Shown here: positions 13,201-26,035 of the stretch, in pieces | Numbering within the stretch: the stretch's first letter is position 1 | How the letters are laid out: every line of letters begins with the position of its first letter | Source of the DNA: Symbiodinium kawagutii | Lineage: Eukaryota > Sar > Dinophyceae > Suessiales > Symbiodiniaceae | Length of the DNA stretch: 64,000 nucleotides | Assembly: GCA_009767595.1 (NCBI GenBank) | Contig: VSDK01021663.1 | Location: forward strand, 1 to 64,000 | Reading direction: 5' to 3' | Made by a program: the position numbers and the translations under genes | The notes under the pieces: model-generated | The model's input: the letters and a program-made list of their open reading frames with translations, nothing else | Told to the model about the DNA's origin: nothing | Databases searched by the model: none

Positions 13201-15700
13201 CGGATTGCTGGACAGCCGAATCACTCAGCCAACACACTGCACTATGTTGCACCTCCAAATTCGGCATCGATTGAATGACCTGAATTCACACGCTGAATGG
13301 TGGGATATGTGTATGGAGTAGGATCAAAGGTACACAGCAGGCCAATGTTGGAGACCAGCTCAGACTTGGGACATTTTCGTTTCTCTTAGTCAGCTCAAAT
13401 GACTGCATACACACGCTGCTGATTCAATGTTATCTTATGTTACTTTAATTGTGAAGTGTTGAGTTTAAAGGTTTTGGACCTGCATTTCTCTTTCAGTTGT
13501 CCTTCTGTTCTTTTCTGACTGGGTACTATGAGTACTCCGGTTACCTGGTTGGCTCTGATTGAATGTCGTATCTGATAGAACCAACATGCCTTTCCTGTCC
13601 CTGCACACTAAAGACTTCACATGCAATCTGTCTAAGATGAATACCACAACAACCATCAACAACCTACAAAATACCTATTCTACCAATAGACACCATCGTT
13701 CTACAATGTGATATGCAGTACTTCAAGGCGTTGTGAGACTCTGCAACTCTCGAAATAGGAGACTTTCCTTACATCCATTGTGCTTATATTGGCCTTTGTA
13801 TCGACATTGAATTCATGAGGAACCATCAAGCGGCCAGCTGTTGATTTTCATGCATGACCCAGAGCTACCTTATGCAAATTGCCATCTCCCCGTACGTTTA
13901 GAAGACCGATCCTAGAACCAACCAAAAACCATAGTCATTTGGGGTGCATGCGAATCTTTTCACATCTCCTTTTCTATTTTCTGTAAATGGTGGCTGTCCA
14001 TTTGCTTCGATTGCCAAATTGCTACAATCAGGAGCACCTGACAATCATAAACTGAGATGCCCTGCGCTTATGTCCTGCAAAGCTGCAACTCAACCCTACT
14101 CTTGAGACGTTCCATCTATCGTGCACTTCTTATTTCCTCCTTTCCTTCAGTTTCAGCTTGCTCGTCCTTTAAGTGGAGATTTAAAAAAACCATTTGAAAA
14201 CAATAAAGCTGACAAATCTCAAGAAGTTTCCACTCCAACTTTCAGATCAACTTGCGGCTCCTGAAGATCATTGCCCCACAGATTTAAGTTCTTTATTAGA
14301 TCCTGGGCACAAAATGGCACAAGGCAAGAGACAGAATGAGACAATGGGGCCGAAGACTATCACAACGTACAAAACTGATCGAAACTAGTTCGTCCTTCTG
14401 CTAGAAATAAGAAAGTGCTTCAGTGTGCCTTTGACATCCTATTTTTGAGTCCCAACAAGACTTTGAAGCGAACGGGAGGCAATCTGTATGTGTTGGATGC
14501 AGGCATGATTGCCCATGCGTACTATGCTGACTTGACTCTGATTGGCTAGTGCAACACAGTGCAAGTATGTCCAACTATGTCCAACTCCAATTTGACTCCG
14601 ACTCAAGACACAGGGGACAGCACTTGGATTTCTGGAAGCACGCAGCCCAAATACATCTGCTGCATGTGGATGCACGTGGATACTGCGCAACAAGATCAAA
14701 GGATGGTATCTAACACCAGCAAAAGCCTGCTGACAATGTGATGTATCCTCTGAGCATTAAAACCGGGAGGAAGCGTCAAAAACACTTTCATTTTCAAGTT
14801 GAATCCTGTATAGATTTGTTTCCGTTCAAATTTGAACGTATGTTTGACCTTTGTGGGAAACCTGCAAAAGAAGGGAATGAAAGCCACCCCAATTTCGGAG
14901 GGTGAAAGGGAGAGAGCCGATGGTTCCTGAGGAAAATAGATGGCAAGCCAATAGAACACACACACATACATACATAACTAAAATCACACAAGTATTTGAA
15001 TATGAGTACTTGAAGTGGAGAGATGATTTACCAGCAAAGGATTGCGACAACGTTGCTTTCAGGTCGAAAGGAATGTAACCCTATGTGACGACGGCAGGGT
15101 TAAATGAATGTATGAGCGGAAACGATATAGTTCGAAAGGAGACGCACACACTTTAGGTCAAAGGCAAATTATCTGGAAAAGGTCTTGCAGCTTGTGCGGA
15201 TGGGAGTGAGGGGAGAGGCTCAGGATCGCTAAAGTCCCTTTCTTCAGTTTGAAAGTAAGCGAATCGAGGTCTGAAAAAAATTTTTAAAAAACGCATCAGG
15301 AGGATGTGCTAAAGTAAGACTATGTAAGACTTCAAAACCGCTGAAAGGAGCTGAGTAGTCAACATATGTGAACAAACTATTCAAATCTATTCAAACCATT
15401 TCAGAATTCAATAGAATGATTCTTGAATAGATTTGGAGCATGGTTGTGGCTGTGAAGAACCAACATGCTACATTGGGTAAGGGGAGCGAAGGCAAGGGAA
15501 GGGCAGGTGCACGATCGGAAGTTGTTAGGAAACAAGTTGAGATTGAGAATTCAACAAGGACTAAGGCTAAAGCAATTTGGAAAGAATGCTAAAGTATGCT
15601 AAAGTGCCTTTGAGAGACTTTCCTCACGCTAGACCACCAAGCCAATCCACTTCCATCCACTTCCAAAGCCAGCAAAAGCAAAAGAAAGCAAATAGATATA
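10236..15700. other. Host DNA, no gene recognised
   Basis: Contains a 231-codon frame (10560-11255) without domain features, and five TATGGCTTTC units near 12324-12362. No RNA gene seen. Confidence 0.45.
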
Positions 15701-15708
15701 ATAGAACA

Positions 15709-15796
15709 TATATATATATATATATATATATATTTGTACACATATCTTTATACTGTACGTAAAAAAATATACATACATATATATATATATATATAT
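15709..15796. repeat. Two (TA)n microsatellites
   Basis: (TA)n at about 15709-15733 and 15772-15796, separated by 38 bp. Confidence 0.85.
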
Positions 15797-18700
15797 CTAT
15801 AAATATGGCAGTAGAGGAAGCCTGGTGTGCTCAGGTCACGGGATGGAATGGGTCGGGCCAGGCGCGAAGGAAAAATGCAGGCAAGAGAGAGAGGGAGGAC
15901 CTCCAACAACGGATTGCCAACAAACCACGAACATTTTCCAGGCTCGAGATTATTCTATAGAAAGGGTTGCTCCAAACAAGCCCACAGGTAGGACCTTTTA
16001 TCTTATCTCTTCCCAGCAACCCTTCCCACCTGATCCTCTTCATCTCACCTCATTTTCGAACCTCCCTGTTCCTCTTCCACAACATTAATTAGGGAGAACA
16101 ATAACAATTAAGATCAGCAAAGTAGTTCTAGGGCATACGTCCTACCCATTTCCAAACCTCCCTGTCCCCTTCGCATACCAGGTCTTGCTCACTCTGGAAG
16201 AGCCACCCCAAACCCCCAGAGGTCACTTGCTTGCAAAAACGCAACCCACCGGCCTTCCCCGCCAGCTTTCGTAGCAGTGCACACCACACCCCACTTCGCT
16301 GCAAATGTAGGGGGGAACGATACCGCAGTGTTTTCGCCATTTGCAAGTACATAACCCCCTCCAAAAAATCCACCAAACGCCCTCCTTCCCACTCCACTGC
16401 GAGCCTGTCAGCGAAATCAGCCTAGCATGGCCTAGCCTTCCGAACTCTCGTGATCTGAGAGAATGACCATTCGATTGCATTTGGTCCGCATGAAGACCAT
16501 CTCCTGCGCCAGTTGACGGCAAAGACATCAGATTCATGTCTGGATATTCCCAGGTGTAGAGGAAATGGATGGAAATGGTATTTATGTCGTTTTATGCCAT
16601 TTTATGTCGTTTAAGTTTGTGTGATCCCGTCTGATCTCATGCACAGTACCGTGTGGTAAGGTGGGATCAGACATCCCGACGAATCCTTTGAACGTCAAAA
16701 TATGTTGGAACAAATTGACCTACAAATGCCTTGCGAATCTCTTTGGTTCTCCAACCACAACAAGAACACAAAAACTGAACAATAGATACAATGCACATTG
16801 ACATCAATAGACCGTCGTGGATTTTCAATCCAAACATTTCCTGAGTTCAGAGTTTAGATTAGAATTCAAACATTTTCTACAATGTTTCACAAAACACAGA
16901 AGAAAAAGGATAGAGACATCTTCAATGGTCACATCCTTCCTGAGACCTTCCCCATTCCGCTGCCTGTGTCAGAGCTCTTCCCTCACCTCGAATCTATGAA
17001 AGTCAATATTGGTAGAGAATACAAGTTTATGTACCCCATATGCTGGCCAATAATGTTGCTGCAGACTGCATATGTACGCATATATAGGCACGCATGACGC
17101 ATGCACATGTGAATGTTTCTCTGCAAGCACTTTGACTTGTTGATGTCGTCGATGACCACAAGTTTGGGTTTCAAAAATGGATGTCAAACCTATGCAAAAC
17201 ATACTTTTCACCATTTTTCACCCTGTACCCAAAACTTGTGTTTTGTTTCCTTTTCTGTCGTGCTCTGGTTCTGTTCTGCCAGCCCATTGGCGGTGTACAT
17301 AGGCACTTTCTTGATTTCTGGAACCGATTCGAAGCTGTTCTTTAACTTGGTTTTAAAACATTTGTCTTCTTCAAATCAATTTTGACTGCAACTTGGCCTT
17401 TGATGCTATGTGTTCCTTGAAGTCTTGTATTCTACAAATGATCCACTTCATCATGTGCTGTGCGCTCAGTTCTGCCAGGAAAGGCTTGGTGATGTCCCTT
17501 TTCACCGCACAAAGTTCTTTGTATCTTTTTGGCTCTCCAAAATCAGCTTTTTTTGGAAAAGGTCGCGACAGCGTCTTGGCCAAGCTTTTGAGGCTTGAAA
17601 TGGATTGAACAATTGCTTAAACGCAACTGTACATAAGTACATAATTATACCTAAATATCTAAAATCTACAGCATCTATATATATATATGTTCTGTCTCAT
17701 TTTTTGTTTCTAAGTGCCGGGTGTCTTGATATGTCTTGATTCTGGCGCTACAAATGGGCAGTTCGGTGGCTATATAATCATTTCTGGTCAGTACTGATAC
17801 GTACTGATTTAAGGCCACTTTGATGCACAAAGACTCGATATCCAACCACCTGGCCCTACGTCAGGCATCAATTTGCGCAATGCTTTATGATCTTTATGGA
17901 AGTCGGAACCTGATCATGTGGTGCTTTGAAACTTTGCATGTAATACCCTTGGGCTGTCTCTAGCACAGGTTTCGAGATTCGCACGTCGTCCGTCAGTCCT
18001 GAGCTGCATCCACAAAGTCTGCGAATTGCACAAGTATCAAAAACAATGCAACATTCCGCAAGCCCTGGACAATATTCACCAAATCTTAATAAGCATTTGT
18101 AGATTATACAGTAGACCATGAACTAGTATGAATATCAATGTTCCACCATGTCCAACCTTGTTTTCCAATCAGAATCTTCAGTGCTTTCAGCAATTTTCAG
18201 CATGTGCACGACTTGCCAACTTGCCATGCTGCCACATCTGCCACAACACAACAAAACAATTTTGTAGATTGCGCTGACTGCAAGGGCTCTTCTCAGCTCC
18301 AAACATGGTGGCCATCGGTGCCAAGAGCCGCGACACACGCAAAGCTGTTGACTTCAAGAAGACTTCGTAGAGTTCTGATTTTGCTTTGAAGTCTTGACTT
18401 TTTGGCTTTTGCAAAAAAGACCTCGTAATTCTGCATTCCATCTTTGTGATTTCATAATATTTCATGTGATTGCAGATTCTATTCCCGAATAGACGCACTA
18501 ACGTAATTTGCCCGTATTTCGCTTGCAGCGAGCTGCTTGAAAGAGACTTGGTGCCTTGGAAAATCTGAAGATCTTATTGTTCAACTCTTTTACTTCAGTG
18601 TTTTCAACATGAAAACTAGAACCACCTGCATGCAAAACAATACAAAGTTGTGACTTGGTGTAGAACCTCATGTCAAAATCTTTCTCTTCCATCATCCTCT

Positions 18701-20854
18701 GAATTTCATATTGTCCAAAGCATCAAGGGCATCTTGGCTCCGTTGCTGCTTCTTGATCATATTCCAGATTTACTTGAGCTGCGCCATGCAAAATTAGTCA
18801 AACAATTTGGAACAGTCATCCTTCAGCAAGTGAAACATAAACAGTTTGACTTCCTTACCTTGCCTTGCAAACTTTCATTGAACCCGACACTACGAGACAA
18901 TGGATTGCATCGGGTTTCCTGGACTCTAATGTTACAATGCCCAAATTCCACTGGTTTTCCAAAATGCGAAACAGGCTTTGTGCTGTCGGATCTTGCTGTA
19001 TCACTCTGGCCTCAAATGCGTGCAATGCATCGCAATGCTTCGTGGTCTGGGTAATGTCCAGAAAACCCCTATCCATGAAGCGGCTTGTGCACTTTGTTAA
19101 AACAAACACATCAATAAAACTATATATACATATTATGTGGCCCGACATGCAACACACTTTTCATTGACCTACAGTTTTGATTGCACTACAAAGTGTAACA
19201 AGTAATAATTAATAAGTATGCAATATATTTCAAAAGAAGTTGTAAGCCACCTCAGCTTGTAAAGACCCACGGGCCAGCCATGAATTGTGCAAAGGTTCTG
19301 AAGGACATGTGGTCGAATGTTTTCTTCGAACAAAAGATCCGAGGACGGCATACAGCGGCATACACAAATATGTACACAAAATCTGGTGGAATCAAGTAGC
19401 AAAGTCTGGGGCCATACAGTAGTGCTGCTCGACGGCAATGGACTTTTCTTTGCAGCACTGGTTCTGCTCTGAACTGGGGTTTCGCTTTGATGATCTTGAA
19501 ACTGATAAAACATGATGAAAAACTGAAATGATCTGAGTGCAACTTGACTTGTTCGCTTCCAAGGAATGAAACAATCATCTTGGGATGTCTTGGGATATCG
19601 CGGGAAACGATGCTTGTTTGTTCGGCAAATGAATAATGCATAATAATGAATTTAACAATGCTTCAATGCTCAAAATCATCGAAATTATTCTCAATTATAA
19701 TGCTCGCAGGACGTGCCTTGCCATGGAGTTCAGGCCCTGACCCATGGAGACGCCGTGTCCTTCATGAGTCGAACCTCTGCGGTCTTGGTGAGGATGGTTA
19801 AGGGATGTTAAGGTGGGACTGAAGTGGGGCTTCGCTATTTGAAAGTGTTACAGCGGCTTACAGCGTGATATTCAAAAACATCCTTGTTGATTGGTGGGGT
19901 GCAAGGTCCAACCCCGTCAAAAAATCAAAAAATGATGGTACCCAAGGTCAAATAAAAAGTAAAACGGAGGTACAAACCTAATCTCAGATCCAGGACAGGT
20001 GGTCAAGCCCCAAGAACAAATTGCGCAGAGTAAAAACCTGTGGGCTAACATCTTAAAAACACATCAATAAAAAATAAAATCAGGGGGCTGACCTGCGTGG
20101 GGCTGGGAACTTTCGCGTCAAGCATGCACTAACAGTCAAACAACAAAAAACACATCAAAGATTTCATTCCTTTCCATTCCGTTCTTGCAATTTCTTTGAT
20201 GAGTTTTCTGTGCAGCTAAAGCTGTACCACAGATTGCTTTATGGAGAGGATCGGCCCCCTATTTCATGGAGGGGTGCGCAAGGGACACCAAAGGATCTGA
20301 ATCTCAATCAAAGCGGCCAAAGAAACATGCTGAAAGCCACTGATAGCTATGATTTTTCTGACATTAAAAAACGTTGCGTTCACCTTTCATCATTTATGAG
20401 CATTTATGAAAATTTCATCGTCACATTGGTACCATCCTTGGCCACCAGTCTGGGCTTCCATGCCCTACCAACCAGAGCATCTCGCAAGGACAGTTCGAGC
20501 GCCTGCAATCTGTCATAAGAAGTCACGACAAATTCAACGTGGAAATACGTGGAAGTTCCCGTGGAAGTACATGGAAGCTGAGTGAAGAGAATGTTGATCT
20601 TCATGGAAGCTAAGTCGCAGCTTGTCACACCCAAAGCAATCCGACAAATGCAAACAGTGGAAGAAACAGACTTTTTGAAAGGATACGATAATGCTTTCAT
20701 ATGCTTTCTATGTGAGATTTTGTGAGTGACAATGGAAATGTTTTGACCGTGAAAAAACATTTTACATCCATCCCTTGAAAGGTTTATGAGTGCTGCTCCC
20801 TCTTTAAATGAGTTGTGGTTTTTATTCCCTTAAGAACAGAAGGACATTATTCAT
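15797..20854. other. Host DNA, no gene recognised
   Basis: Short frames only; nothing matched a known family on either strand. Intronic or intergenic. Confidence 0.45.
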
Positions 20855-21100
20855 TCCTTCCGCCAAACCTTCGGCAGCGCTTCCGCGGCCACGACGCGAG
20901 CTTCCGCGGAGGCTTGTGTTGAAAGATTGCTTCCGCGAGCTTCCGCGAACCAGTTTTGAAGACTTTTGCTTCCGCGGCCGCAGTGTGAGCGCAGTATTGA
21001 TTCTGATCAGGGTTGAAGTGTCATGTGTGATGGAAGTTTAAACTTGCTTCCGCAACAAGACTCCTTCCGCGAAGCTTCCGCCAGCTTCCGCGGCTCGAGA
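20855..21100. repeat. Cluster of AGCTTCCGCG motifs
   Basis: At least ten occurrences of CTTCCGCG/CTTCCGCC, several as AGCTTCCGCG pairs, in unphased order within 245 bp. Locally GC-rich in an AT-rich setting. Confidence 0.75.
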
Positions 21101-22600
21101 CAGGTGCATTTTTTGTATGATAATGTCCCGTCGCAATTGTGTGACAATTAGCGGCATTAAAAACCGAAACTCAAATGCCTCTTTGCTTGTCTTCGATCTC
21201 TGGCTGTAACTCCCGTGTAGGTTTGAATCTTTGGTTGAATAAGGTTGAATGTACGGATACTGTACTCATGTATTGATGAAGTATCATCATGAACGTGAAG
21301 CAACTTGTACCATGGAGGGAACCGGCAGGAATTCCTTTACAAAGAAATCAAAAATAAAGGGATATAAAAATGATACTAAGGGCCACCGGTGCGCCCAGCC
21401 TGATCTTTGACTCCACCGGTATGGCGCGCAAAAGACGCCCCGCTTCCTTCAAAGTGGTGCCTATTCGAAGGCAATGTCAGAATTGTGCTTTGCCAGTTGC
21501 GGCTGCATTTCCAGACCTACGAGTACATTCTTGAGGTGTTCTATTGTGTTTTGAAATGTTTTGATTTCAGATCTGCACTCTTTCAGCTTGCGTGAGGAAG
21601 AGGTGATCCAGCAATGTAACATGATGTGTCAAACTTCCAATAGTCTCTTCACCAAACTTCGAGGGCAACCCAGAATCGGACGTTGAGGATCTGGCAAAGG
21701 TGGCGGAACTGCCACTAGGGCGGGAAACTGTGGGAAAAAATCGTTCATGACCTCAATATGCGCGAGAAAAAAACCAGGTGAGCAACGCAAAAAGAAGAGA
21801 AAACGGCAACGCACCGAAATCAAATGTAATTGGGCAGGCTTTTGTTGTGGGAATATTTATGCACATCCAATTTTTTCCTACCTTTTGCTATTTGTGTGTG
21901 GTGCCAGCATCAACCTTTGCACTTTTTATCATTCGTGATATTGCAGCAATTTTGGAGCTTCAAAGTTCCATTTATTTGGAGCATTTTTTTAGCTCACGCC
22001 TCTCATACGGCCCATAAAGTTTAGTGCTCACGCCTTTCGTTGGGCATGGTATTCGCGCAGATTCCATAGATGTAGAAACTCGCAGTCATCAGTCATCAAA
22101 TCCCCCACGCCCAGCAGCACCTTGGATGTGGAGACTAAAGTCATCAACCCACAAACATCCACGAACCCTCCCAACAATAACATGGATATATGGACTTGAC
22201 AGCAAGCCGAGAAACGAGGCGAAGACAAAGAGAACTCACGAAGTTTCAATGAGAAAGCAACAACAAAAAATCAGTAGAATGACATGCCATAAAAGCACTT
22301 GAAAAAATACCAAAACACAGAAGCAAAAACAAAGGAAGCAACAAAAACGCAAAGGAGCAAAACAAGCAACAATGCACACGGAACAATAAAAAACAGAAAG
22401 GTTTGTTGTGGGCGCGGAACAACACCTTATTTGAAGAAATAACACTACAGAATCATTGATATTCATATGATTGTTATTTGGTTTTTTGCTCTCATAAAAG
22501 CCCATATAAACAATCAGGTATTTAATATTTATTTAATACCACCTGATTCTTACCCAAAAGGAAATAGATTCTAACTAGTTTTTTTTGTCTTCATGCATCT
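21101..22600. other. Host DNA, no gene recognised
   Basis: No supported gene. AACAATCAGGTATTTA at about 22508 recurs at about 23200. Confidence 0.4.
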
Positions 22601-22925
22601 GGATTAATCTGGATTAATCTGGATTAATCCTGAGGCCACCACAAAACCAAAAAAACAAAAAAAACAAAAAAAACCAAAAAAACCAAAAAAAACAAAAGAA
22701 CCCAAAAAACCAAAAAAACAAAAGAACCAAAAAAACCAAAAAACAAAAAAAACAATGTTTTCAGGACTACTTGGATCAGGGCTATTTTCAGACTAGTCTC
22801 CAAAACATTGGTTTTTTTGTTTTTTTTTTTTGGTTCTTTTGTTTTTTTTTTGTTTTTTTTGGTTTTTTGGTTTGTGGTGGGCCGAAGATTAATCCAGATT
22901 AATCTAGATTAATCCAGATTAATCC
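22601..22925. repeat. 325-bp inverted-repeat element (MITE-like)
   Basis: Outer arms are three to four GGATTAATCT units and a GGCC-ACCACAAA block in inverted orientation. Inner arms are long A-rich (left) and T-rich (right) tracts broken by CC/GG. The centre (AATGTTTT ... AAAACATT) is also inverted. The whole can fold into one long imperfect hairpin. No coding sequence; no clear target duplication. Confidence 0.75.
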
Positions 22926-23833
22926 TGAAAGATGATAATTTCGAGAAAAATAAGAAAAACCAAACAATATTTTCCTGGTTAGTCTCAACATGGCGTTGAT
23001 CTAAATAGTCTTTGCGTATTTTGACCCAAAAATAAAACAATTGATAGTAGAAAATGTTCCCAATGTTTAGAGTTTGTATCTAAGGGCCATACATAGTTAA
23101 TATTAAAGGATCCTTCCAATATTAAGGAGCCATGTTCAAGGGCAGTAGATAGTTAATACCGAGGGGCTCTTACCTTCAGAATAGCCATAGTAAGCCATGA
23201 ACAATCAGGTATTTATTTTACATAGATATACTTTATCGATTATAAGTAACCTTAGCAATCACAATTTGACAGACTCACTATTAAATCCACAGTCAATAAA
23301 ACATAGCAACCATAGTTTAATACAACCAGAATCATGCATCCAGATCAAATCTGTCCTTTTGGATGAGGCCCTTGTATTTTAGTAATTACAATAATATTAA
23401 AATGTGTGGTTTAAGTTTATTTGGATAGCTACTGATGTTGCAGTTATTATAGCTATCTTTAGTTGCATGGCCATTTATGTTGACTTAAAGCTATGCATTG
23501 TGGTTCCATTCATCAAGAAGTACTTTCATTATTGGTGGTTCACACCTGATCATTATATAGTGTTGCTTGAAATCCAAATGATAATGTTAGTTCCATAAAG
23601 CCTACAGTACCTAGAAACGACATATTTACCATGTAGATATGTCAATTTTAGGGAGGAAGCTATTGGCTCCATATAACCAAGCAAGGCTGCACTGGTACTC
23701 ATTATTTTTTGTATTGATTCTTTGGGAAATATATTGTCATGGGCTTACACAGTTCAAACACATGCCTTTTTTTATGGCAAGAGAAAATGTTATAATTGCC
23801 TATGGTGGCTTGTAGCCATTAACCTATTTGCTA
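22926..23833. other. AT-rich host segment before the gap
   Basis: Distinctly AT-richer than the preceding DNA. GGGCCATACATAGTTAATA (about 23084) has a degenerate relative at about 23140. No gene recognised. Confidence 0.4.
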
Positions 23834-24374
23834 NNNNNNNNNNNNNNNNNNNNNNNNNNNNNNNNNNNNNNNNNNNNNNNNNNNNNNNNNNNNNNNNNNN
23901 NNNNNNNNNNNNNNNNNNNNNNNNNNNNNNNNNNNNNNNNNNNNNNNNNNNNNNNNNNNNNNNNNNNNNNNNNNNNNNNNNNNNNNNNNNNNNNNNNNNN
24001 NNNNNNNNNNNNNNNNNNNNNNNNNNNNNNNNNNNNNNNNNNNNNNNNNNNNNNNNNNNNNNNNNNNNNNNNNNNNNNNNNNNNNNNNNNNNNNNNNNNN
24101 NNNNNNNNNNNNNNNNNNNNNNNNNNNNNNNNNNNNNNNNNNNNNNNNNNNNNNNNNNNNNNNNNNNNNNNNNNNNNNNNNNNNNNNNNNNNNNNNNNNN
24201 NNNNNNNNNNNNNNNNNNNNNNNNNNNNNNNNNNNNNNNNNNNNNNNNNNNNNNNNNNNNNNNNNNNNNNNNNNNNNNNNNNNNNNNNNNNNNNNNNNNN
24301 NNNNNNNNNNNNNNNNNNNNNNNNNNNNNNNNNNNNNNNNNNNNNNNNNNNNNNNNNNNNNNNNNNNNNNNNNN
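23834..24374. other. Assembly gap (541 N)
   Basis: Unsequenced; frames drawn through it are meaningless. Confidence 0.99.
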
Positions 24375-25124
24375 AACTGCCTGAGCTTTCGACTCAGTAT
24401 AAAGACAGTATAGCCTAAATAGCAACTATACTCTGTAATTAAAAAGCAATATATTATAAAGGAAGGCTAATCTAATTACCCCAATGTATTTAAAAAGACA
24501 TCCACTCATCCCCATACAAAGCAAAAGCAATACTACAAATAATGCATGTAGTATTACCTAATAGATGCTGGTAGTACACAATAAGACTCTCACCTTGGCT
24601 TACTTGAACAACTCAAAAATCCATTTATGACTGTATCCAATCAGCGCAATAATACTTATGCACAAATTACAAAATATGTAGAACATAATGGAAATACAAA
24701 TACTGCACAAGGGCTCATTAATTCCATAGACCCAGGAAGTTGAGACATTACCAATTTTCATCGCCATAACCAACTACTACACAGCCATTTAATACACCAC
24801 CTTACAATGTTTAAACATATTACATCAAGGTACCTGATTTAAGAAAAGGCAATTTCTGTAAATAAGCTCAAACTTATCAAAATCCCGCGCCCACAACAAA
24901 CCCCTCCCATAAAAAAAGGCAATCCAAAACACAACAAATCAAATTGTGGCCCTTCCGAGTAAAGTGAAAAGGAACAAGCTATGGCCGTGAGTGACCTTTA
25001 CCATGCTTTGGACCACTTTCAATGACTTCATCTGCTTCCAACATTGGCACCAAAGATCAAACAGAAAAAGGTATATGAGTTATACATATGAGGGTGAGAT
25101 TTCCTTTGGGTATTTTTTTCCTTC

Positions 25125-25700
25125 GGTTGTGATCATCGGTTGTGATCATCGGTTGTGTGGAAGGCCAGAGGGGGGGAAAATTTAAAGATGAGATTGCTTG
25201 TGATCATCGGTTGTGCGCACGGCCGGGGGGGAAACTTTAAAGATGAGATTGCTTGTGATCATGGGTAGTGTGGAAGGCCAGAGGGGGGGAAAATTTGAAA
25301 ATGAGATTGCTTGTCATCATCATCGGTTGTGTGGAAGGCCGGAGGGGAGAGAAATTTTAAAGATGAGATTGCTTGTGATCATGGGTAGTGTGGAAGGCCA
25401 GAGGGGGTGGAAAATTTAAAGATGAGATTGCTTGTGATCATCGGTTGTGTGGAAGGCCAGAGTGGGGGAAAATTTAAAGATGAGATTGCTTGTGATCATG
25501 GGTTGCGTGGAAGGCCAGAGGGGGGAAATTTAAAGATGAGATTGCTTGTGATCATCTGTTGCGTGGAAGGCCAGAGGGGGGGAAAATTTAAAGATGAGAT
25601 TGCTTGTGATCATCTGTTGCGTGGAAGGCCAGAGGGGGGGGAAAATTTAAAGATAAGATTGCTTGTGATCATCGGTTGTGTGGACGGCCTGCGGATGAAA
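25125..25700. repeat. 58-bp tandem repeat, about 10 copies
   Basis: Unit contains GATTGCTTGTGATCATCGG, then TTGTGTGGAAGGCCAGAG and a G-run with AAATTTAAAGATGA. Copies begin near 25190, 25247, 25305, 25366, 25425, 25483, 25540, 25597 and 25656. Long frames here are repeat artefacts. Confidence 0.92.
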
Positions 25701-25754
25701 GTTTGAAGATTGAAGAGACAGCACCGGCGAAGTCCGCATGGGATTTGTTGGCTG

Positions 25755-26035
25755 GGCCGTAGTGGCTGCAGATTAGTTTCTGAAGCGGGGCTGTTTTGGT
25801 GGCTGAGCTGTAGTTGCTGAAGCGGTTTCCTTAGTGGCTGAGCCGTAGTTTCTGAAGCGGGCTTGTTTTGGTGGCTGAGCCGTAGTTGCTGAAGCGGGTC
25901 TTTTTAGTGGCTGAGACGTTGTTGCTGAGACGTAGTGGCTGAGGCGTAGTTTCTGAGCCTTAGTTGCTGAGCCGTAGTTGCTGAGCCGTAGTGGCTGAGC
26001 CATAGTTTCTGAGCCGTAGTTGCTGAGACGGATTT
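25755..26035. repeat. GTAGTTGCTGAGCC-type minisatellite
   Basis: Degenerate units such as GGCTGAGCCGTAGTTTCTGA repeated through 280 bp, directly after the 58-bp array. Confidence 0.85.

Noticed and set aside
23722-24425. Frames of about 200 codons on both strands
   Set aside because: Almost entirely N; created by the assembly gap.
25213-25706. Frames with repeated RLLVI and EGQRGGK
   Set aside because: Translation of the 58-bp tandem repeat.
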